A stretch of 64,000 nucleotides of DNA. Source: Jacaranda mimosifolia (Eukaryota; Streptophyta; Magnoliopsida; Lamiales; Bignoniaceae). Numbering within the stretch: the first letter of the stretch is position 1; the number at the start of each line of letters is the position of its first letter. Under the pieces are notes generated by a model that did not search any database, had not been told where the DNA came from, and saw only the letters and a list, made by a program, of their open reading frames with translations. The DNA is taken from NCBI GenBank assembly GCA_018894105.1, contig CM032122.1:31713404-31777403 (forward strand), in the 5' to 3' direction. The translations under genes were made by a program, and so were the position numbers. Of this stretch, positions 31,201 through 43,644 are shown piece by piece.

Positions 31201-31803
31201 GTAGTTGCCCAGTGGAAGTTTGGTACATTATAATGAGAAATGAATCTAAATGATTATGTATGAATTCTAGAAAAAGGGACTTAGAAATTGGGGTGTGGGG
31301 CGTGAATTATGGAAGCTGATTCAGTCTTTGGAATGAATCTAAATTGCAAGAGCTGATTCAGTCTTTGGTGTGGATCTAAATTGAAAAAGTTTTTACTTGC
31401 GAATTGTTGCTAGGAAATATAAGTAATGTGAAGAGGAGGTAGGATTTTCAGATAGTGGAGTTTAGATGCACCTGTTTCCTTAAATAAATGTCAAAGAGGA
31501 TAAAGTAAGTAACAACTCCGGACAGTTTATGATATTCCACTTCTGCTGTCCGCTGCACTTGAATGACTCTCTAAAACACTTCCATCAGGTTAGACAAGTA
31601 CTGGACGAAAGTTTCCAATTTCAGTTGTTAACTTCTTTTGGCTAAGACTAGTCTTTACTTTATCCCTAACAATGGATTTTAATTTCCAGATTGCAAAAAT
31701 CACAGAGGAGGGCGTCACAATTTCTCAGCCATACTCGTTGAAGACTTTTTGGGATTTCTCTGCTTTCAAAAATCCCACTGTGGGTGCTGAGGGTTCATGG
31801 TAG
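28201..31803 (+). CDS. PBG1: 20S proteasome subunit beta type-7 (PBG1/PBG-like), 7 exons
   Basis: Exons: 28201-28206, 28299-28363, 28675-28751, 29835-29964, 30093-30252, 30355-30540, 31690-31803 (TAG). All joins are in phase and give 245 residues. Landmarks are QRTLYPYVTGTSVVGIKYKD, DMGGSYGSTLRYK, GKHSIIGASGEISDFQE, DNMWDDGNSLGPKEVHNYL, GNHLARPILRDEW and the conserved C-terminal AGAEGSW-like end (VGAEGSW). Beta-7 is a structural, proteolytically inactive beta-ring subunit of the 20S core. Its C-terminal tail clamps the two half-proteasomes. The first coding exon supplies only Met-Asn, directly before a GTAAGT donor. An ATG at 28036, in the same frame, could add 55 residues, but these have no counterpart in the family as I know it. 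Only one subunit gene is present here, as expected for dispersed plant proteasome genes. Confidence 0.95.
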
Positions 31804-33946
31804 TTCTCTATCAGTTCGGAAATATATTAATATGCTGCATCTTCGCTTTGTTAGAATTTGAACTGGATGCATACTAGACCTGTATTCGTCTTCGACTTTG
31901 CCCTTGGTGGTGTTGTCCATGGTAAACATTTGGGATCTCTTTGCCATGTAATATCAAAGATTATTGATAAAATGTGTAAACTATAGTTTCGCTTGGCTGG
32001 AAATTGATTTATGGAATCGGAAGCATATTTTGTCAACAGTTCTATGCAGAGGAGGAAACATCAGGACATCTTTTTTGGATTCTCTACTTCAATTAATATT
32101 TCATCTTTTATTTCAGTTCATGGATGTATGTCGTGTCTCTAATTCATAATTAAATATTTTTTTATAGAAAGATTTAATATATTTAGCATGTATTTGTAAA
32201 GTGGAATAGAAGATGAAATATCAGTTGAAATAGAGGATTTGAACCGATTTGAAAAAAAATTTGAAGCAGTTGGCAAAGCACCATTAGTTAAAATAATTAT
32301 ATTTCATAATATAAATTTAACATGCTCAAGTATATCGCATTTGTTTTGTTAGTGGTAGCTCGATTGCTCCTGCGAAGCGCCCTTACACAAGCATCCAACA
32401 GCATGTGTCATTTCTACACATTAAACTACACTATACATATAACTGCCTCACATGATTAACAAATCATTTGCTTTAGTTATCTAAGCAGCAGTTTAGGTTT
32501 ACAAAGATTAAAAAAGAACTATCCAACTTATGATTTGATTAGTTTAACTCATTTCTAATGTGTAAAGAATTAGCCATTACGTAATTGGTTGAAGTGGCAC
32601 ATCCCCCTTACAAAAAAAAATATTAAACAAAATACGTGAAGAATGGTGGCAACTGGCAACATCTATGGGTGGAAATTGGATTGAATAGTAAGAATAGAGT
32701 AGTTTGAGCTCGAGCAGCAGCATCTCATATTACCTGACAATGATTCAAGAAATCAGGCATCCAATATATATTGTACAGCCCAACTTGTTTGAGTTCGAAC
32801 ACCCAATTTTTTCTTTCTTCCTTTCTTTCTATTTTTTCCTTTTTTTTTAATCTTTTTAAATCTGCAACTGGACTTTGTTAAGCCTATCTAAAATAGTTTG
32901 AGCCTCTTTTGTATATGCTTATCCTCTGCAATATAGACTGTGGCCTGCACAAGGCTGCTTTTTCTTTCTTTCTTTTTTCCATTTTTTTTTTCCTTTTAAA
33001 AAAATATTTTTAAATGGGTATTTTGGGTAGAGATTTCCTACCCAATACCAATACCGGAACATTTTAAGTAGGGTATTAAGTATATGATTTGAATTATTTT
33101 ATCCTATTTTATCCAACTTGATTGGGTTCAAGGTAGAATCCAATCAAATCATATTGAGATCCAAATTACCCCATTCAAACACTCAACCTTAGTGGCATCT
33201 TCATGCATCACACCAACGACATTTAGAGGGTATTGTTTGTGAATTCTTTTGAACATCTTAAAAAATGATTGTAAGTTTATAATATTCAAAAAATATTTGG
33301 TAAATTTTTTTTAGAGATTATAATTAACAATTATATATACTCCTTTAAGTAGCAAAGTGTTCATGATTTATTTTAAGGTTTTAATATTTTTTTTAAAAAA
33401 ATTTGTATCATATTAATTATAAAGTTAAGCCATTACCAATATCTTATAAATTCAATAACTTATCTTATTCAAATACTTAAAAAAATTATTTTTAAAATAA
33501 GAATATATAGTAAGTTAGCAAAAACATCTTACTATATGTATATAGGAGCTTATAAATTTTTAAATCAAGCCCAGGGAAACAAAAGAACTTGGAGTGTATT
33601 TACCTAAATTCGTTTAATTTTTTTATAGGCTTCTATATTTTATAAAAAAAATTTGGAGCTTAAAAGATAGTAGATCTTATCTTACATATAAGTCAATATT
33701 GAAATATTTTGATGAAATTAGATTTTTGAGCTTATAATATGTTAATAATAACAATTTTGTACGTTATTAATATAATTAAACCAAACTGAGTTTTAAATTT
33801 TTTTGAAAAAATTTATAACTTTTAAAAAGATTTAAAAAGCCAAAATTTGAAAAAACCAAACTGATTTAAAAAGAGTTTTAATCCTAACTTTTTAAATTTT
33901 AAGAGCTTGTAAGTTCTTATCTTAAAAATTTTACAACATATATATA
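31804..33946. other. Intergenic: 3' flank of the beta-7 gene and AT-rich DNA
   Basis: The first few hundred bases are the likely 3' UTR. Pyrimidine tracts (CTTTCTTT-type) occur near 32,810-32,850 and 32,960-33,000. No gene or bounded repeat was identified before the LTR-type element at 33,952. Confidence 0.45.
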
Positions 33947-33951
33947 ATTTA

Positions 33952-36762
33952 TGTAACGCCCTGACTGGGAGGTGCCTACTTTTGGCCGAGGCGCTACTCA
34001 CCCAATACCACAAATCTTATGAATTACCAAAAAAAAAAAAAAAAAAAAAAATTCTGGAAATTTTGAAATAATTAATTTCTACAACAACATCAATTGGGTG
34101 TTCTAGTCTGAATCGAAATATGCACTTCTATCACCCTCATTACCTTATGTGTCGCCTGGGTTAGTCTATCTTCGTCACTCGATCCTATCTGGGGTAAATA
34201 ACGAAAGAAATAACAAGACAACATAAGTCCAAATAACTTAGTGAGATATTTTAGTAATAACAAAGGGTGACAATTTCCCAAATAGTACTTAAGAGACAAG
34301 TAGAAGCATAAATATTTTCAGAAGTTATGAGAGAAGATTTTAGTCAAAATTTAAGGGGATCTATCTCACCACCGTCCCATACCAGTGGTGAGACTTCGAA
34401 AATCCATTCTCTATCACAGAGATTTTAAGGCGTCAATATCAACTGATAATTCAATCATTTACAAGTTAGCAAACATTCTCAAATAAAAGCTATTGGTGGT
34501 TCTTCTGCCTTATCTCTCCACTTTCACAAACATAAAAATCCTTATCCTTCCAGCCCGAGTGATCAGCTCGGATAATTAACAAACAAAAGACATGGCTAGC
34601 TATATGTCTCATCCCCCTTATAGTCAGCTATCTCCAGCCAACTCCGGAGCCAAATGTAATTTAATGGGGTATCAATTGAAGGTCGGTCGCCGTTAGTTCG
34701 TTCCACTTGGTCTATCTCACTACCAATCCCAGGGCCTACCCCCAAGGATATTATTCACTGAGTGATATAACATAGCATCCAACAGCACTTCACATAACAT
34801 GTCACTTCGCCCTGACGGCCTATGACGGTACATATATCTCGAATCAATATTTTACATAACACATCACTCCGTCATGACAACCCAAAATCGGTTGCTCAAC
34901 AACTGACCCATTCTCATGAAACGATCATGGCTATGAGGATACATATATCTCAAAACCAGTATGTCACATAAAAAAAAATCAAGTTGCCATGTTAATATAC
35001 AAACTAATTCAGCACCAGGTTGGTTTCCAGAAAGACATGGAGACAAAACATGTATTTCGAAATCACCTTTCAGCTTTCTCAACACAATCGCCAATTTCAG
35101 ATAAAGTGATATCAATCAAAATCAACAAAAGTGCTTAGTATAGAAGGGCGATGTGGAGTACTATTTTCAACATATAGATCAAAAGGAAGCAAATGACCAG
35201 GATATAGTAGCAAGTATATATGTTCTTTCCTTAACAAAGAATCTCATATTATTGAGTATAAACTCACATGACAAATGCAGAGGGGTTGTTAGTCGCGTGA
35301 TCATTCGAGTCTAAGCTTCTTAGTCAGACAACCGAGAGTTGTCATAAGATAATACGAGTTATCATCCTATTAACCCCCTTAAGTCTTAAGCACAAATAAA
35401 GTAAATGTCTTTATCGAACTTAAGGTTGTTTTGATTTCTAAACCATAATTCTTAGTGTACTTAAATACCCTTATCCAGTCCGCATTACTTCAACTAATCA
35501 GATATAATTTCCTCAAGTTCATGGTACACTAAAATGTTTAACATAGTCATATATCATGGTTCTTAACTCAGCGAGTCGGTAAACAAGTTGTCAAAATCTT
35601 ACTTAAGTTAATAATGGTAATTCGGTAATCCATTTGAGTCGATTGAGTTCATCGCTATAATAATTATAAGACTAATCCATGACTTGAGCTAAATTACGGT
35701 TTACCGATCTTAGTTTTGTTTAAGATTAGGTTTAAATTCACAACTTCAATCACATTCGGTATATTAATTGAATTAAAATTTGATTAAGAAATTTACCCAA
35801 ATTGGATTGAATTGAGATCCAAACTCAAGTCGGGAATAATCTAGATGAGTTTGAAATTAAATTCTGTGCAAACTACCTAGCACCGCCGCCACGTGCCGCC
35901 ATCGGAGCTCTACGCGCCATCGCTGGAGATGGAGATCACCACCTCCATCTTTTGCACCTCGTCACCAGGAGCCAAACCCCCCAAACAATTTCTTGATTGG
36001 ACGCCGTTTAGCCGGCTAATTTGGCCAAAAACCCCTCGACGAGCCCTAGCGCCGCCGTGACCTCTTCGCCTTAATTACTCCTCCATCTGCAGTTCAAACC
36101 TCGAATTGAGAGTACCAACATGACGCCCAGGAGCTCACGACCAAAACTCGTGAAAGTCCTACCTCATTACATCGGAGAACAACCAACCCCGCCGCGAGCT
36201 CGTTGTCGCGTCCTTTTTTTGGCTTTTCATCAGCGATTTTCGGTCAAAACTAGTACAAGTGGATTTCTTGAGCTGAGGGGAGTCTTTTTATATGGTTGGT
36301 TTCAAGTTTCCCGGTAGTTTTCTGACGATTAGCCATTGAGGCGGGTCTGGGGTAGCTTTTGGGAATTAGACAAACTTTTGTCCTTAATCCTATACATAAA
36401 CATATTTTTCAGCCTTCTCATTTTGACCCCAAAGCTTTCGACTGACTACAATTTTACCCCAAAACTTCTAACCGCCTTTCACTTTGCCCTCTCCCCGTAT
36501 TTCAATTAAGTCCTTCAACTTTTAATTCTTACACATTGACCCCTAATATTTCTGCCTTTAGGCAATCAAGTCCAAATTTAATTATTCTAAAGTCCTTAAA
36601 CTTTTATTTTGCTCACACTGACCCCCTTAACTTTAAAATTTTAAGCAATCAAGTCCTTTCTTATTTACAATTAGGTCTTTCAATTCCCACGTTTCTATCT
36701 AAACTTTAATTAATTTAATTTCAACCAACTTAAACTGATATTTCAAAAATTGGGGCGTTACA
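33952..36762 (-). mobile_element. Long LTR-type element A, probable solo LTR (2.81 kb)
   Basis: The plus strand begins TGTAACGCCCTGAC and ends TTGGGGCGTTACA. Both sides are flanked by the 5-bp target duplication ATTTA (33947-33951 and 36763-36767). Read on the minus strand it starts TGTAACGCCCC. That strand matches element B at 45,149 over the first several hundred bases, including recurring phrases of the type AGGACTTAATTGAAA and GGGGTCAAAATGAG. No gag, RT or integrase is visible and there are no internal copies of the termini, so a solo LTR is the simplest reading. TGTAACACCCC-type starts are common in plant Ty3/gypsy LTRs. A poly(A) run lies near 34,029-34,050. A small GC-richer part at 35,880-36,200 has no supported gene. 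Confidence 0.72.
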
Positions 36763-36767
36763 ATTTA

Positions 36768-37112
36768 TAACATCTTATAAATTAAACTATATTAGATGTA
36801 TTTTCAAAAGCTTACTAGCTAACTCAAAACATTATTGTAATTAATATAGATCTCCGATTATGTACATATATGAACTAGTGAAGACTGAAGAGCAAATACA
36901 TATATCACTTATTTTTTTATTTATTAGTTGAAAGTACATCAGATAACATAAGCGGGTTAGGATCAAAACAAAGAGAAACTGAAGAAGTAGGCAGATTTCT
37001 TACATGCATTACAAACTAATACAAATTGCAACGTAAGTAATAGCTATTGCAATATAAGCCATTGATTCACACTGAAACAAAATAAGCACAAAAGTTGCTG
37101 CAAAGTAGTCTT
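36768..37112. other. Intergenic strip between element A and copia-1; 3' flank of the pseudogene copy
   Basis: Its right part, about 37,025-37,112, resembles 63,095-63,190 downstream of the intact secreted-protein gene; shared phrases include CAACGTAAG, ACTGAAA and AGTTGCTGC. The 3' flank of the pseudogene at 43,645 therefore continues here, on the other side of copia-1. The last five bases, GTCTT, are the probable left target duplication of copia-1. Confidence 0.45.
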
Positions 37113-38086
37113 TGTTAAACTAGTCGTGTAAATTTCTATAATCAACTAGTCGAAGCGAGAGTGGAGCCCTCTGTCTTTAAGATGAATTAGCTCGCACTAG
37201 TGCTAATGGAACTATAGATATTGTCTTCCAAGATACAACGACTATAAGACGGTAGTAGCACTACAAACTGTTTTATCTTTCGAACTTTAAGCATATTGAA
37301 CTCTTTTTGGACTTATGCGGATTTTTTCTGGACTTATGCAGAAAATATTGTAAAAAATTGTCTGACTAGAAAGATGCAATCCGAGACTAATATATAGAGC
37401 TTAGGAGCAGCTGGAAGGTTGTCAACATGGCTGCTAGTTTTCCAATGCAAGTTGGAAGGATGCATTCCTGTGCATCCTTTGCTGGAGAAGGATTAACTCA
37501 GCTTGTTTTTCCATACTCTAGATTTCAAGACGTTGAGACTTATCAGCAAAAGGGTTTTTTTGTTTATGTTGGGCCAAATTAATTTTAGATAAAATTTGGT
37601 CCAAAAAGTTAATGTTGGACTAAAGGCTTAATTTGATTTAATCCAAGCCTAAGCCCACGACCACACTACGCCTAGCTAATCTAAGCCCAGCCGAGCCGGC
37701 CGGGCGGCAGTGACACGTGCGTATGGGTTGGATTGAACCTGCTACTATGTAGGTCCTCTCACTGTCAAATACTTGTGGTACTCCCAAGGGGCCCATCGTA
37801 AACCTCTACATTTGACATATATATTTTAGTCTACCTTTTATTCACCTTTCAATGTAGAATGGAGTTTCACTCCTCTCATTCCTTTAGCTCATTCTTAGTC
37901 TTTTTAGTCAATTATCTAGTAGCTCACTTTGATCATTAATTTCTCATTCACTCGAAATTGGTTTGGCTAATTAAACACATTATCATTATCTACTTGCAGC
38001 GTAGTTTGTGACGATCACCAATTTTTTTAGAAATTAATACCTTGAGCACACCTAAAAATTTGGTCAAAGAAGACCAATTTCCAACA
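37113..38086 (-). repeat. copia-1 3' LTR
   Basis: A direct repeat of 42,584-43,621. Shared landmarks include GAAGCGAGAGTGGA-like and GAACTTTAAGC phrases and the AATTTCCAACA end. A TATA-like ATATATAGAGC lies near 37,389-37,399. Confidence 0.85.
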
Positions 38087-40516
38087 GTCCCCCACATGAA
38101 TGGAAATTAATGCGACTGATGATGTATATGATTATGCAAACACGAGAGAGTTTAGGCGAACAACTATTGCATCAGGATAGGTAGCTTGTGGCTTTGAACC
38201 TTTCTTAGTGAAGCATTATTAGGCTTACTTAGCTAATTAGTGAATGTGATGTCTTAAACTATCCAGCCGTTGGTGTAAACCAAGATAACAGCACTCACAC
38301 AATAGTTGTCCTTACACTTTTTAGTTCTTTTCAGTTGTGTCCGTTTCGGTCATGGACACCGATCTTGGATTCATAAGTATTTACAATGAAGTGGCCTGTT
38401 TTCACACTTACGTAGGTAATTTCTCACAAAGAGTATCTTGCCATACTCTGCTATTCTAGCTTTGGGAATCATTAAGAGTCGAGACTCAACCTTTTACCCA
38501 CTCAGCAGACATCACTTCCATGTCATAGGAATGGGTTGAAGTGCTCACATGAACCTTCATAACTTAGTTGTCCCATTGAACCAAGTTCTTGGGATCTCTA
38601 ATCATTATGGTTGGGTGTCTGCTATGTTAGTTCTTAAACTTATGGGTTTTAATCCTATTCCTCTCAACAAGCATTTCACTTGATCTTTGGGTAGGCCTTT
38701 GGTTAACGGATCCCCTAAATTTTCTTTGGATTTCACATAGTCAAGTGATATTATCCCATTTGAGATCAATTGCCGTATGGTATTGTGTCATCATCTAATG
38801 TGATGAGATTTACCATTATACATGCTGCTTTGAGCCTTACCAATTGCCGATTGACTATCACAATGAATTGTGATGGCAGAAACTGGTTTAGGCCAACCAG
38901 GAATATCCTCTAGGAAATTTCGAAGCTATTCTGCTTCTTCTTCTTCTTCTTCTTCTTCTACTTTTTCTAAAGAAATTAATTCAGACTCTATTGTAGAATG
39001 AGCTATACACGTCTGTTTAGAGGATTATCAGGACACACCAGCGCCCCCTAGGGTGAAAGCATACCCACTTGTGGATTTGGTGTCTTTTTTATTAGATATC
39101 TAGTTAGCATCACCATAGATGGATATCTAGTGTAGTGTAACCCGTAGTAAATTGTCTACTTAAGAAGTCTAAGTACTCTTGTCAGAGCTTTCCAGTGTGT
39201 ATTGCCAAGATTGCTCGTAAATCTATTCAATTTGTTTACTGAGCATGCAATGTCGGGGCGAGTACAGTTTGTTATAAACATCAAACTGCCTCTCGAGTAT
39301 TCCATTTAAGATACGGGTTCACCAGTATTTTTGTTCAAATGTTGACTAGGATTAATGGGTGTTTTGACAAGAGTGTTATCATACACATTAAATTTATTAA
39401 GAATTTTTTCAACATAGTAGGATTGAGTGAGAATCAGTCCATCAGACATTCTAATAATCTTAATCCCTAGTATGACATCCGCAACATCCATATCTTTCAT
39501 GTCAAAATGCTTCATGAGCATTTTATTGGTAGTTAGATAATATCTTGATTGCTACCCATTATCAGCATGTCGTCAACATACAGGCAAACTATAACACATT
39601 CACTATGAGTGCCTTTTAGGTATACACATTTTTCGCACTCATTTATCTTAAAGCCATTTGACAACATTATATTTTCAAATTTTTCATGCCATTGTTTGAG
39701 TCCATGAAATAACTTAACAAGTCTACACACTTTCCTTTCTTGCCCAGGGACAATAAATCTTTCAGGTTATTCCATATATATTTCTTCATTTAACTCACCA
39801 CTCAGGAAGGCAGTTTTGACATCCATTTGATGTATTTCAAAGTTATTCAGGGCTGCTATTGCAATAAGCACCCTGGTGGATGTGATCCTTGTCACTGATG
39901 AGTAAGAATCGAAGAAGTCAAGTCATTCCTTTTGTTTGAACCATTTTGCTACCAACCTAACCTTGTATTTGTCTATAGAGTCATCTGCCTTGTATTTCCT
40001 TCGATAAACCCACTTGCAGTTTAATGGATTTTGGCCTGCTAGGAGATCAACGAGCTCCCAAGTGTGATTCAGCATGATTGACTCTATTTCGTTGTTGATA
40101 GCTTCTTTCGAGAAAGGTGCTTCTGGACTGGACAATACTTCACTAATTGCCCGTGGTTTATTTTCCAACAGACAAGTTAGGAACTCTAGGCCAAACGTCT
40201 TTTTCTTTCGGACCCTCTTACTTCGTCTTGGTTCTTCATTGGTTTGAGAGTTATTTGTTGATTTCAGAGTTTTTTTTTTGAGAACTGATGCTTCCTTATC
40301 TTTACAAAGAAAGATATTTTCAAAAAATACAGCATTCTTGAATTCAAAGATCATTCCTTCATTTATATCAGGAACTACTGATTTATGCACCAAGAATCTA
40401 TAGGCACTACTGTTGTGTGCATATCTAATGAAAGTACAATCAATAGTTTTCTGTCTTATTTTTAGCTGTTTTGGCTTAGGTACTTCCACCTTGGCCAAAC
40501 ACCCCCGCACTTTCAC
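38087..40516 (-). pseudogene. copia-1 reverse transcriptase and RNase H remnants
   Basis: The RT is split among frames. 39,923-40,516 holds the integrase C-terminus and RT N-terminus (NCKWVYRRKYKADDSIDKYK, then RLVAKWFKQ). 39,533-39,730 holds the catalytic CLYVDDML. 39,306-39,521 holds the RT end (DVILGIKIIRMSDGLILTQ). The RNase H end, DPLTKGLPKDQVK, is readable near 38,650-38,725. A (CTT)n run near 38,936-38,959 interrupts the RNase H part. Frameshifts and stops between blocks rule out a working polyprotein. Confidence 0.85.
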
Positions 40517-40591
40517 ATATTTGTAGGAAGACTTGTGACATTTTCATAATTCATAAGGGGTTTCATCTTTCCCTTTGTGGGGATATTTTGT

Positions 40592-41185
40592 TCAAAATGT
40601 GGTTAGCCGAAAGTATAGCTTCCCCCCACAAGTTCTGAGGTACTCAAAATTAATCAACATAACATTTATCATTTCCTTAAGAGTTCGATTTTTATGTTTA
40701 GCAACTCCATTAGATTGAGGTGAGTAAGGAGCTATTGTTTGATGAATAGTGCCAGAAGTTGAGCAAAATTCTTCAAATGGTGCTCCATATTCAGTGCCTC
40801 TATCACTTTTGATAGCTTTAATTTTGCCAAGTTGATTTTCAACCTCAGTTTTATAGCACTTGAATGCTTTTAGTGCTTCATCTTTTCCTCGTAACAAAAA
40901 TACATAGCAAAATCGTGTGCAATCATCAATAAAAGTAATGAAATACTTTTTCCCACCTCTAGTTTGCACAAACTTCAAGTCACATATATCGCTATGAATT
41001 AATTCTAAAGGCATTGTGCATCTTTCAACCGAGCGAAAAGGAGCTTTAGGCATTTTGGCTTCAACACATATTTCACACTTATGAGTTGTGTCAATTTGAA
41101 ATGGAGGCAACAATTCCAAATTTAATAATCTACGCAAAGTGTTGAAATTAACATGTCCTAATCTAATATGCCATAATTCACACAC
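40592..41185 (-). pseudogene. copia-1 GAG-pre-integrase and integrase core
   Basis: The zinc-binding HHCC region ([10 protein letters not shown] ... CEICVEAK) is followed by the integrase core, with Asp in HSDIC and Asp in KSDRGTEY. The catalytic Glu position of the D,D-35-E triad, normally in NGVAERKNRT, reads [10 protein letters not shown] here, so the Glu is Lys. The frame ends early and the rest of the integrase is in another frame. Confidence 0.85.
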
Positions 41186-41438
41186 TCAATCAAGTAAGTA
41201 GTACCAGAGGCGTTATTATTCACTTAAACAGTTTTGATTACATGCATTACATTGAACTTGAACAACCTATTCTGCACATAGCCTCTACCTAGAAATAGGC
41301 TATTTTTAGAAAGCATAAACTTATCAAACTCAAATACAAGCTTGAAGCCATTTTTTACTAACAAAGATCCTGACACTAAGTTTTTGCTAATATCTAGTAC
41401 ATGAAGAACTTCATCCAGTGTTAGATTTCTGCCAGAAG

Positions 41439-42551
41439 TCATCTTCGGAACAATCTTGCCCATTCCAACAATCTCAGAAGTTGCTGAACTTCCCATATAC
41501 AGTTTCTTTTCAGTGACATGAGTATAAGTTGAAAACATATACTTTTTAGAAAAATATGCCAAGTGGCACCAGTGTTAATCCACCGCTCTCTCGGATTGTC
41601 AACAATATTGGCTTCAAAAATTACTGCCAAGAGGTTCAGTTTAGAGAAGTTCAACGGTATAGACTTTTCCTCAATTATATGGGCTTGATTTGGTTTGTTC
41701 TTTTTAGAAAGTCGACAATCTTTAGCTTTATGGTTCGGCTTTCCACAATTGTAGAAATTTCCTTGAAACCTCATAGGTTTCTTGCCTTTGTTGTTTGAGC
41801 CAGTTACTTGGTGCTTTCTCTTTTTACTTGCAATTGTATTTGATTCAACCAAATTGGCTTTGGCCTCCATTTTGATTTTGCCTGTTTTGACATAGACATT
41901 CGATTGTCCTCCTCAATTCTCAATCGAACAATCAAATTGTCAAGAGTCATCTCCTTCCATTTATGTTTGAGATGGTTCTTAAAGTCCTTCCACGATGGCG
42001 GTAGCTTTTCAATAACTGCGGCTACTTGGAAGGATTCACTCAAAGTCATATTCTCAGCATGAATTTCATGTAGAATAATCTACAATTCTTGGACTTGACT
42101 CATGGTGGATTTGAAATCCACTATCTTGTAGTCCAGAAATTTGGCCACTACAAATTTCTTTAAACCGACATCTTCTGCCTAGTATTTCTTATCAAGTGAG
42201 TCCTATAGCTCTTTAGCTGTCTTAATAGAGCTGTATAAGTTATACAGTGAGTCATCCAGTCCATTCAAAATGTAATTCCGGCGCAGAAAATCGTTTTGAT
42301 TCTCGGCATCCAAAGCTGCCCATTTTTGGACAACATGTGCCATCTTTAGGTACAATATGTGCATCTTTTTTCAAAAATCTGACAAGGTTCAAAGTCGTTA
42401 GGTAAAACAGCATTTTCTGTTGCCACATCTTAAAATCCAGTCTAGTGAACTTTGCTGATCTTTCTCCGTGAGCAAGAATAGGGACAGGAACTGGTGTAGT
42501 AACTTGAGCAGTAGTAGTGATTGGCAGAACAGTAGCCTGGTTTGATGCCAT
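41439..42551 (-). pseudogene. copia-1 gag and protease remnants
   Basis: Gag starts MASNQATVLPITT at 42,551, with the copia gag core readable as MTLSESFQVAAVIEKLPPSW and RLRIEEDNR. The zinc knuckle reads FYNCGKPNHKAKDC, so the first Cys of CCHC is Phe. The protease active site, normally DTGA, reads NTGATWHI, so the catalytic Asp is Asn. Stops and frameshifts separate the pieces. Confidence 0.82.
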
Positions 42552-42568
42552 GATCACATAAATTGAAT

Positions 42569-42659
42569 AATTCGTCTTAAAATTGTTAAATCGATGGTGT
42601 AAGTTTCTGTACTCAACTAGTAGAGGCAAGAGTGAAAATCCCTATCTTTAAGACGAATT
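42569..42659. repeat. 13-bp inverted repeat across the copia-1 5' LTR/leader junction
   Basis: AATTCGTCTTAAA at 42,569-42,581 lies just inside the LTR end. It is the perfect reverse complement of TTTAAGACGAATT at 42,647-42,659 within the LTR. On the RNA this pairs the usual primer-site position with a stretch about 65 nt upstream in the R/U5 part. Confidence 0.8.
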
Positions 42660-43621
42660 AGCCCTGCGTTGGTGCTAACGGAACTATGGCATAAGTCCTG
42701 AAAAAATCTGCATAAGTCTTCTAAGATACAATGATTGATTAAGACGGTAGCAGCACTACAAACCGTCTTATCTTTCGAACTTTAAGCGTACTAAATTCTT
42801 TCTGGACTTATGCAGAAAATATTGTAAAAAAATTATTTAACTGGAAAGATGCAATCCAAGACTGATATATAGAGCTTAGGAGCAGTTGGAAGGTTGTTAA
42901 CATGGTTGCTGGTTTTCCAATGCTAAAGTTGGAAGGATGCATTCTAGGTGATCCTTTACTGGAGGAGATTAACTCAACTTGGTTTTCTAGATTCTAGAAT
43001 TCAAGACACTAAGACTTATCTAGAATTTTTAGACTTAGATGATAGAGACTTAATTTTAGATAAAATTATCAATAGAAGTTTGAAGGGTTTTATTATTTTT
43101 TTTGGGCCAAATTAATTTTAGATAAATTTTGGTTCACAAAGTTAATGTTGGACTGAAGGCCCAATTTAATTAATCCAAGCCTACGACCACGACCACAACC
43201 ACGCCATGCCAAGCCAAGCCCAAGCCCAGCCTAGCCGGTCGGACGGGTGGGCAAGGGCTCCGCCGCCGCATGCGTATAGGTTGGATTGAACCTACTATCA
43301 TATAGGTCATCTCCCCTCCAAACACTTGTGGTACCCCTAAGGGGCCATCCCTTACCTCCACACTTGACATATATATTTTAGTCTACCTGTCATTTATCTT
43401 TTATTTCACTCCCATTCATTCAGCATATTCTTAGTCTTCTTAGTCAACTATCAAGTAGTTCACTTTGACCATTAATTTCTTATTCGCTTGAACTTGGTTT
43501 TAGCTAGCTAAACACATTATCGTCATCTACCCATGGCATAGTTTACGGTGATCACCAATTTCTTAAAAATTAATGCCTTAACACACTTAAAAATTTTGTC
43601 AAAAAAGACTAATTTCCAATA
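42584..43621 (-). repeat. copia-1 5' LTR
   Basis: Coding-strand LTR with a TATA-like CTATATATC near 42,867-42,877, which predicts transcript start near 42,840. The outer end is CCAATA on the plus strand against CCAACA in the partner, so the terminal TGTTGG has decayed to TATTGG. No tRNA-Met-type primer site is obvious inside its inner end; see the inverted repeat at 42,569-42,659. Confidence 0.85.
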
Positions 43622-43644
43622 GTTTTAAGTTTTAAGTAGAAAAA

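Larger units (their letters stand above)
37113..43621 (-). mobile_element. Ty1/copia retrotransposon copia-1, full-length but decayed
   Basis: Coding order on the minus strand is gag, protease, integrase, reverse transcriptase, RNase H, the Ty1/copia order. Direct LTRs lie at 37,113-38,086 (3' LTR) and 42,584-43,621 (5' LTR). On the coding strand they begin TGTTGGAAATTGG and end TTTAACA. A polypurine tract GTGGGGGAC abuts the 3' LTR. Flanks are GTCTT on the left and GTTTT on the right, a probable 5-bp duplication with one change. All domains are broken by stops or frameshifts and the LTRs differ at many positions, so the insertion is old. Confidence 0.88.
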
